NCBI GenBank assembly: GCA_013407085.1
Contig: JACCGJ010023303.1
Span: forward strand, 62,001 to 126,000
Source of the DNA: Atriophallophorus winterbourni
Lineage: Eukaryota; Platyhelminthes; Trematoda; Plagiorchiida; Microphallidae
Direction of reading: 5' to 3'
DNA: 64,000 bases
Positions 56,480-64,000 of this stretch are shown here, one piece after another (the stretch's first letter is position 1; each line of letters opens with the position of its first letter). Under the pieces are notes generated by a model. That model worked only from the letters and a program-made list of their open reading frames with translations. It did no database searches and was not told the origin of the DNA. The position numbers and the translations under genes were made by a program.

Positions 56480-56840
56480 AATGTGAACACCACAATTTTT
56501 AGTCATTTTGAGCGCTTGACCGGGAATCATTATGTGAATGTTTAATTGATAATCGTGGCCTTTTTACAATTCTACATAACAACGGCATTAGGGTAATACT
56601 TTGCTTACCAGTTCACTACTGTTTCAACGTTTACTGAATCTAATCTTATTGTTTCCACCTGAAGACGGCGAACAATCAGTAACCGGTTGTGGTGTGCGCG
56701 TGTCGGGGATTTGAGCACCAGATTAATTTGTCTATTTTGTACGTCTTAAGCGCATGACCGGGACTCGCCCTGTGATTTTTTATTGGACCATTGTGGTTCG
56801 TCTCACTAATCCTATCTCACAGTGGTATTTTAGTATAACT
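56480..56840 (+). repeat. Fold-back repeat, subfamily A, head-to-tail dimer
   Basis: Two A units follow each other in the same orientation. The first runs from GTGAACACCACAATTTTTAG to ACCGGTTGTGGTGTGCGCG. The second restarts at GATTTGAGCACCAG and repeats GCGCATGACCGGGACTCGC, CATTGTGGTTCG and CTATCTCACAGTGGTATT. The boundary motif is shared between the units. Confidence 0.65.
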
Positions 56841-57639
56841 TCGTATATTTGATTTACTTTGCTACAGCAATATTTCTAGCTAAACGGGACGTGTTATTAC
56901 GAAGCTATTAGAATATCATGTATACATATTTTCTACCAATAATTTCCTTTGAATATTATTCAAAGTATAATTGAGTCAAAATTAATAAAACTATGATTCC
57001 ATTGTTCTCGAACAAAAGTGAGATTAATTTTCCTCGTATCTTCTTTGCTGAATGGCTCAAGTTATTCTTGCTTAATCATAATTATCTTAATAATAATCAC
57101 TCGGTCAGCTATTTTAAGAACTGGTTAATATTTTTAGAGTTAAAACGCATAATTGCTTCCAATACTTATGTAAATTGTTTTCCATTTTTAGTCGGATTAA
57201 GCAACGCGTACACTCAAATTTTTTTACCGAAAATTCGAAAGTTTTCCGCCATGCATGCGCTGCAGACTACTCCCAATTTAATCGCGGAATTTTAATTGAA
57301 ATCCAATGAATGGAACTCATAATTCCTGAAATTCAGATCATTGCATGTGTAGTTCAATTAGTTTTTAGTGATATTAGACAAACGTTGGTTGCCAGAGTGA
57401 CTACATTTACAGGATATTTCTTCAAGTGACTGGAATACGTTTAAACATGTTCAGCAGCATATAATTATTGAAAACATATTTGTGAACAAATCGCAGTTTA
57501 TTGTAATCGCGATGTTGTGATCATCAACATATTATTGCAGTAGATTTTGGGTAGATATACAATGTCAGTCAATTTATTTTATATTAACTATTTTGGATAG
57601 ATAAATCCGTTGGGTTGGCGCTTATTTGAGATTTTATTC

Positions 57640-58080
57640 ACACGAAGGTCTACATGTAATATGATGTCATATACTAGAGGGTTTGCAAAAGTGATAAGAA
57701 AGCCCTCACGTGTTATAGAGCGAATTGTGCGCGAAAGAATTGTGAGTCATCTCGAAGTCAAAAACTTGTTGTCCAGAGAGCAACATCGATTTTGGAAGTC
57801 TTGTTCTTCTTGACTAACCTACTGGAGACAATGGACAACTGGACGCAGGCAGTGGATGATGATAGTTACTTTCTCTTGGTCGCGCACTTTGGAGGCACCG
57901 TGTAAAGCGTCATCACCAAGTTAGAGAAAAGCGGATCCTGATCTTTGCTGCATAACGTTGATCACGCCATCAGAGTGCAAATTCCGCCGATCGGCTCAGT
58001 ACAACCTAAGGCTGTGAGCGCTGCGAGAGTTATTGTTCACTTGTGATCTGCATCATGAGTAACCGAAGGACCCAATCAAC
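57640..58080 (+). mobile_element. LINE RT fragment followed by tail module E
   Basis: RT entry block ERIVRERIVSHLEVKNLLSR, EQHRFWKSCSS (a degraded EQHGFRKGRSC) lies at 57715-57810, then LLETMDNWTQAVDD in a shifted frame. From about 57890 tail E follows (GGAGGCACCGTGTAAAGCGT, CGCCATCAGAGTGC, GATCGGCTCAGTACAACCTA, GTGAGCGCTGCGAGAGTTAT). Here E follows a different RT group than at 14 and 37 kb. Confidence 0.65.
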
Positions 58081-60814
58081 AATAATAGAGCAGGTACTAG
58101 CTTGACGCATTACTCTCCGGTCGTTGTCAATATACATTTTCCATGTGAGAACGGTGGGTATTTCAGATTCATCATGCCTATATGTGAAACCATAACATAG
58201 TCTGAACAAAGAAACCTCGTTTGCATGGCATCTGTCGCACTTGTCTACTCGGCCCTACTTGTTATTAAGCAAAATACAAATGAGCCAAGTATTTTGATTT
58301 TGATGGGACATTTATGAATGGTATAATCAACAGATTAGTGGAATCAGACCATTTTCTGCTCACACACTTGCTCACATGTCGGAGCACCTGTCGCTATTTA
58401 ATTGGCCGTTCCAGAACAAAATGCCTGCTTGCAATGATACGTGAAATTGTAAGGAAACTACGTCGCACCGGTCTCTAGTTGTTAGGATATCTCAGATTAT
58501 TCCTCCTGAAATAAACTGGTGAAATTTCAACAGAGATATACAATATATGCAATTAGCCTCAAGCTAGTATAAACCTAAAGATTTTGATCCAAGAATCCTG
58601 TTTGTCTTATTCTATTTTTAAAGTTATTCGAATTACCAAAAGTAAATATTACTAGATAAATTTATTCCAAACAAAATGATTCTTTAGTATTGTTGAGAAA
58701 ATTTGAAAGTATTCTACTAAATCCAATAAGCATTTAGCTTTGTCTTATGAAAGAAAAGCTTGAAAAATTCAGTTAGAACCGTTGTAGGGTAACGTTTTGT
58801 TTCTCAAAATGATCGATCTTTAGAGTAAGTTCCGATTTAGATTGCCTTAGCCAAGCAATCCTAAACTGGACATGAAATACACGATACATAGTCGCCACTG
58901 AGCTTGAAAAGATAGGCAACAAGATTGAAAGTAAGCAACGCACTTCATTGTATCCTGTAAAATCCCTCAAATCTTTTCTTCCTATGCAAGTGCGATCAAT
59001 AACCACCGACCAAATAGCGTATTTGCCTAATCTGTGCGCAAAATAGGAGCGTTGCACATTATTGTTTATCCACTGCAATAGCGAACCGCAAGATTGTGCA
59101 GATGTCCAATCCACCAACCAATTCCTACCAAAACACTTGTTTTTTATTCAACTTGGCATGGATTTGTTAGATATAAATTTTCCATGCATTGTCAGCAAAT
59201 GCATTCCCGTTTAACGGCTAAGTTTTTTCGAGTGATCTCACGCTTCATATCTGCTTTTCTATCGATCGACAGGTCCATTCATCCTATAATCCGTGAACAG
59301 AATGAATCATTCATTCAGTCATCAAACACGAAAGCACATGCTACCGTCAGGGAGGATTTGCCTTGTCATATTCGATTCGTTTGTCAGCTTGCAACCAGAA
59401 AGAATTCGTTTCCAAATCTGATTTGTCTCAGCGTTTGAGATAACTTTTCACGTTAATTTTCGCTAAAAAATTTACGACAAAATCATTTAAACGTTGACTT
59501 GAAATTGTCCGAATATATAAATGGATTTGTGATTACAGGATTCAAGTTTTCGACAGCGATGTGGTTTAGATAAAAATTCTACTGATTAATGAACCTTGAC
59601 GGTTCTCGAAATTTAGGAGTACGATAGCACGAGATTCGGCACTTACGGATTGTAACCGCAAGAAGGCAAACGTATTGAGTGCGAAAATGTGACCCAGAAT
59701 CTGGCCAAGAAACGTGTGCGGAATTTAGTTTGTTGAGCAATCGATTGGAGAGGGTATGGTACCAACAATTTGAGTAAGCACTGATAAGTAGTAGGTTGTC
59801 TTAGAGGACCAGCAGATGGCCTCTATAATCGTGGAGTGTGTTGATAATGAAAATACACTTAACCCTTAACTGCCCAATTTAATTTCTAGGCTGAATACGC
59901 AAACTCTCGATGCACACTAGCGTTATATGCCGGATGACTGCTGTATCTCCGTATCAAACTGGTATCAGACTTGTATTGAACAAGTAAAAACACAAAGGAA
60001 ACGATTTGGATTGATCCCTGTTTATTTATACAACTTTTAATTAGCGTACCGAATTCGGTACTGAGGGCAGTCAAGGGTTAACGCTGTACTGCCACGTGTG
60101 ATTCTTCGATATCACGAAGCATCAAATCCTTTTGTTGAATCGAATGTGGTTACAAATTATGCGCATTTGCACACTTTACAATCGCACAAACTCTACAACT
60201 AGATTCGTGTTGTTTTCGTTAATCGGTTAGAATCACTACGATTAAACTCGGTGGGTCTCAAAACACGACAGAAATAATAGCCATAGCTTTTGATTTTTAG
60301 ACAGGGGTGGCGGATCCAAACCATTCAATCACATTAACACACATGCACATGCATGTAATTTCAAGCGCATCGGTTTTTAAAAATTATTCATATATTCAAA
60401 CTTCGCGTTCACACAAATTCTACGACCTGTTTCGTACTGTATGTTGTCAAACGTTGCAAACAAAATGATTATAAAATGCATGCGTTCTAAATTTGAATGA
60501 AAGATAAACCCTACGGTCTGACAGAACACTAAATCTTCGTCTTCAAAATGATTTGACAGCCATAATTTAATAAAAAGTGGTACACTTTCATAGATTGTTT
60601 GAAGCTCCAGTGATTGTAGCGTCATGTAGCATCTCGACTCTAAAGTCAGGAGTACATAATCAATCAAGCCTTATTTATATCATAAGTGGCGCGGATGAGT
60701 AGCTATGTAGACCATCCATCATGAGTAATACAAAGTATTTTCAAATTCAACCGTGATCAGATTCACGATGTCAATTTGATTAAAGGTAGAATTCAAGAAT
60801 CACATTTCTAACAC

Positions 60815-60990
60815 TTTTTCATTGTTTCACTGCTTACTGAACCTGATCTTACTGTATCCGCTTGATCCCGGCAAACAGCTAAAAATCGTTGGTGATGTGT
60901 ATGTGCAGGGGATGTCATTCCCATTTATTTGGCCGTTTGACTTGAATCCACTGTTTCAATTGGTCGGGCAAAGGTTGGCTGTGCTATTTT
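60815..60990 (+). repeat. Fold-back repeat, subfamily A, 3' part
   Basis: TTGTTTCACTGCTTACTGAA, CCTGATCTTACTGTATCCGC, CCCGGCAAACAGCTAAAAAT and GTATGTGCAGGGGATG. Ordered A landmarks. Confidence 0.6.
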
Positions 60991-61269
60991 GATTCGCAGT
61001 GGCATTCAAATTTAACTATTTTATATCAGGATTAATATTTTTAACTAAAAATGCTACGTTCTTAGATGAAATGTTCCCTTTCAATGCAATAGGTATAAAC
61101 ATGGTAGATTATCTGCTCAGCTGATTCAATCTTATGGACCGAAAAATGATGACTCGTTTGACAAATAACGATTTCGGATATCGCGTTTTATTCAATGCTA
61201 CACCACGTTGTTCAACCATAAAACCTTGCCTCGATAAATTTGTATTTGATGTCTCAAAATACTGATCGA

Positions 61270-61560
61270 GTCACCACGAAAGGGTGTGTAAGATGCGAAT
61301 TGTATTGATGGGGTGTGTGTGGGAGGAACACCACGAAAATACGCCTTTTAAACCCATGGTTTTAACCCATTCCCTTGGGTGTGGACGCACATTAAAAATG
61401 TTGGCCATGCCAGCCTTATCCAGCACTGACATACAAGTTCAGACTTTTTCATTTCTCCACTGTATCGAGGCCTGCAGATCCCGATTGTACCTTCCCTACC
61501 TATAAGTGCAAACTGTACGAAACCAGTCGTGGGCGTATGTGTGCACACGATGGAAATGCA
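61270..61560 (+). repeat. Fold-back repeat, subfamily B, full-length-like
   Basis: GTGTGTGTGGGAGGAACACC, TTTTAAACCCATGGTTTTAA, the AGCCTTATCCAGCACTGACA core, TGCAGATCCCGATTGTACCT, TCCCTACCTATAAGTGC, AACTGTACGAAACCAGTCGT and GGAAATGCATGCGG. This copy shows most clearly how B lines up with A. Confidence 0.7.
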
Positions 61561-62099
61561 TGCGGATAGAAATTGTTAGAGTGCAACAATAGATAATCCA
61601 CTAATCGTAATTAGAATAATTGGTATCATAATAATTATAACGGGGGGTTACTTCATCAATTCAAAAACCTCCCATCATTCACCTGGGGACTATTTATTTC
61701 CTCTTGGTTGAGAGTAAATATATTTTAGAAACAAATGTGAATCCCCACTTCGAAACTTAATACTAATGCAAACAGCTTCATTCATTTGCTTCATTTTGTC
61801 GAAAATTGTCAAACGTGACAACAAATGATAGACTCAAACCGACTGATCACGCAAAACAATCATTATAGTTGACTGCTGTGTTCGATAAAACGAACACGCG
61901 GCTTTGTACATTTCTCGAGGATTCCTTAAAAAAATTAGTTTGGAATTTCAATAAAATAATTCGGGATTGTTGACTTTAATTTTTCACAAAAAGTATCATA
62001 GTTCAAACAGAGCGCTGAAAGTTCGTCTTCATTATAAGCCACGTGAAGTTTTGCATAAACATATTTTGATTTGAACAATATTGATTGAAATGGAATTAA

Positions 62100-62200
62100 G
62101 CGTCGTACCAGGAATCACTTTGTGATCCTTTATTTGTATATCGTAGTTCGTCGAACGATTTCTATTCACCAGTGGAATTAAAGTATAACTTTATGGATTT
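62100..62200 (+). repeat. Fold-back repeat, subfamily A, 5' part
   Basis: GAATCACTTTGTGATCCTTT, ATTTGTATATCGTAGTTCGT, CACCAGTGGAATTAAAGTAT match the 5' half and core of A. Confidence 0.55.
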
Positions 62201-62989
62201 TTTTCTGATGACGCGAAATTCGTGCTTCTTATGATGCATGAATAAAATTGTAAAAGTTAAATGAGCATTGTTCACATTGAATGAATGAAATACAAAATGA
62301 GAGTTTTGACATAAGTGCAACAGCATAAAACCAAATGAGTTTGTTCCCTTTTGAGCACATTTCATGATATATAAAATAAAAATTAGCGTACGAAATATAC
62401 CTATTATAAGGATTATCTTATCTTGTCTTTGGCTTTGTAAATCATGATGATTTAACATTAATCGCTCAACCTTACCTGTAGAGATTATCTCGATCGATTT
62501 TAACACAGACCGATAATGTAAATTTGTGAATATGATTTAAATCAGGTGCCAAAGAAATCATGTAATTTAGAAAATATCAATTGGTGCAAGTCTCAAGATT
62601 GTATGCACATATATTTCATAATACCAAAAGATATACCTCAGTCGCATATCATGTGTTGTACGACAAAATATGCTGTGGGTTAATAACGTTGACAATCTTT
62701 TACATAATTTCGATTTCTAAACGATGTACCACTAAAATATTCTGCACCGTTTACTTCTTACTTTTATAAGATCATCAAGTCCATCAGCTTGTATTCGTTA
62801 ACCAGAGACATATTGAGCTCAACGCATGTGCACACTTTGCGTAAAACCGACAAAATTCGCAAGCGGTTTCATGCTACTTGCACCCACCATTGTAAAAAGT
62901 ACGAACGGGTTCCGCATGAGTTGAGTTTAATGTAAGACAAAACCTGATCTTTAAAGTCGCTAACGGACTTAAGGACTCCTCTGACGCGT

Positions 62990-63050
62990 AACACACAAAT
63001 TATGTTGGCCTCCTTCGGTCGATGTCGACCATGGATGTACATCACAAACA
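62990..63050 (-). mobile_element. LINE tail module E, 3' end fragment
   Basis: Plus strand GGCCTCCTTCGGTCGATGTC, GACCATGGATGTACATCAC is the reverse complement of the conserved E end, as at 18990-19045. Confidence 0.65.
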
Positions 63051-64000
63051 CACAAAGAGCGTTGCACAAAATATAGTAGTCTCTGCACGAAACATCACAA
63101 ACTTAACAACCGGTTTCATAGTTAATGATTCACAAGTTAGGGACAGCGTGATTCCGTTTTAATGTCATCTTCGACATCACGCTATATCAGGTCAAATCAA
63201 ATTAGAACTGCTAATGATTGATCTGAAATTTGTCAAATTATCATTAAGAATTGGTTATTCATTCTTCTCCACACAGATTCGTATTTCTTAAATCCTTAAG
63301 TAACTAGCCAGGTAGCTACAAATTGTTTGAATTTGTTATGTTGTTTGATAAAGAAGGTAGGACTCAACCTAGTCGATCCCAAAGTTCACTGTCCATCAAC
63401 GTAGAATGGCGAAAAGAAAATTGATCGCACAATAAATAGTTATTCACACCAGAATCGCAGAGATCAATTACAACAGAGTGAGCATTACTTTTCCAACAGA
63501 TAAGATAGATGTTTCTAGAATGTCGCTCAAGAATATGTCGATAATGATGCAAGCATTAATTGAATTTCAAAAGTTCGAACGTTTTCATTGACCAATAGTA
63601 GTGTTCAATTTCAGGCCAATCAGCGTTTCGGACTGTTTTATTTGTTAGGAGCAGTGCCTCTCGACAGAAGTCGTCCTGACAAATTCATTTGATCGATACA
63701 GTCGATTCATGCATCCCTTCATTGAATATCTTAAGAAGGCTAACAATGTTCTAACCAAACTATGCAACTGCTTTTATTGAACTACTTTATTGTATCAAAA
63801 TTCATACCACTATAGTGTTAATAAAAAGCAATTTCATTCTAAGGCAAGTCGTTTTATAGCGCAGTCGATCTGAAAAGACAAGCGCACCTCGATTAGGCTT
63901 GATCGATCTGAGATTCATTGCTACCTTAGTGCTTGTACTCCATGGAAGACCGACATGATATAATTAACAGATAAATTTTAATGTGGCTTAGCATAACTGA

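Larger units (their letters stand above)
50554..64000. other. Upstream region of the RhoGAP gene: no confirmed gene
   Basis: Expected to hold at least one 5' exon of the RhoGAP gene, but none could be supported, and no SAM-domain-like translation was noticed. Recognised items are a TA microsatellite (51419-51479), a weak plus-strand two-exon candidate (51718-52291), a family D repeat (53960-54560), fold-back repeats (56480-56840, 60815-60990, 61270-61560, 62100-62200), LINE remnants (57640-58080) and a reversed tail E end (62990-63050). Unrecognised open frames of 95-115 codons at 56993-57295, 58773-59117 (minus), 60377-60667 (minus) and 62162-62506 (minus) are no longer than chance allows in such AT-rich sequence. 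Confidence 0.4.

Noticed and set aside
1..64000. CRISPR arrays, operons, prophage or other prokaryotic systems
   Set aside because: Introns, poly(A) signals, LINEs and animal gene families show a eukaryotic nuclear sequence. No regularly spaced short repeats of CRISPR type were seen.

Overview
The window looks like a stretch of a flatworm nuclear genome, most probably a digenean trematode (fluke). It is AT-rich and gene-poor, with short exons separated by introns of up to several kb with GT..AG borders. It is littered with decayed LINE copies whose translations resemble the CR1/Jockey-type and endonuclease-reverse-transcriptase elements common in flukes. There are no operons, ribosome-binding sites, CRISPR arrays or other prokaryotic features. 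The assignment to flatworm rests on recognised protein and LINE style, not on a database search.

Layout. (1) About 1.06-8.06 kb, plus strand: a gene I do not recognise. Its first exon, second exon, third exon and a hydrophobic cysteine-rich terminal exon can be joined in frame, with poly(A) signals just downstream. (2) 8-15.5 kb: no convincing gene, but fold-back repeats, a LINE 3' part and a few weak exon candidates. (3) 15.5-20.8 kb, plus strand: a homeobox gene of the Meox/Mox class in three visible exons. The homeobox is interrupted after homeodomain residue 44 by a 3.3 kb intron, and the last exon is not certain. (4) About 50.55 down to 22.9 kb, minus strand: one large gene of the DLC1/STARD8/STARD13 (Drosophila cv-c) family, a RhoGAP-START protein. 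I could join twelve exons whose splice phases all agree, giving about 1170 residues. The 5' end, including the SAM domain expected for the family, was not found. (5) 50.6-64 kb: mostly repeats, with one weak two-exon plus-strand candidate at 51.7-52.3 kb.

The two recognised genes have no operon-like relation. Meox is a mesoderm and muscle transcription factor family. DLC1-type proteins shut off Rho at focal adhesions and at the membrane. They are transcribed towards each other and end within a few kb of each other.

The repeats are the other main content. One abundant superfamily of short elements occurs in two subfamilies (here called A and B) about once per 3-4 kb, often with inverted ends, and one copy forms a near-perfect 49-bp-arm hairpin. 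A second module (E) behaves like the 3' untranslated tail of an endonuclease-RT LINE. A third dispersed family (D) is seen three times. At least three groups of LINE fragments are present and all are broken.
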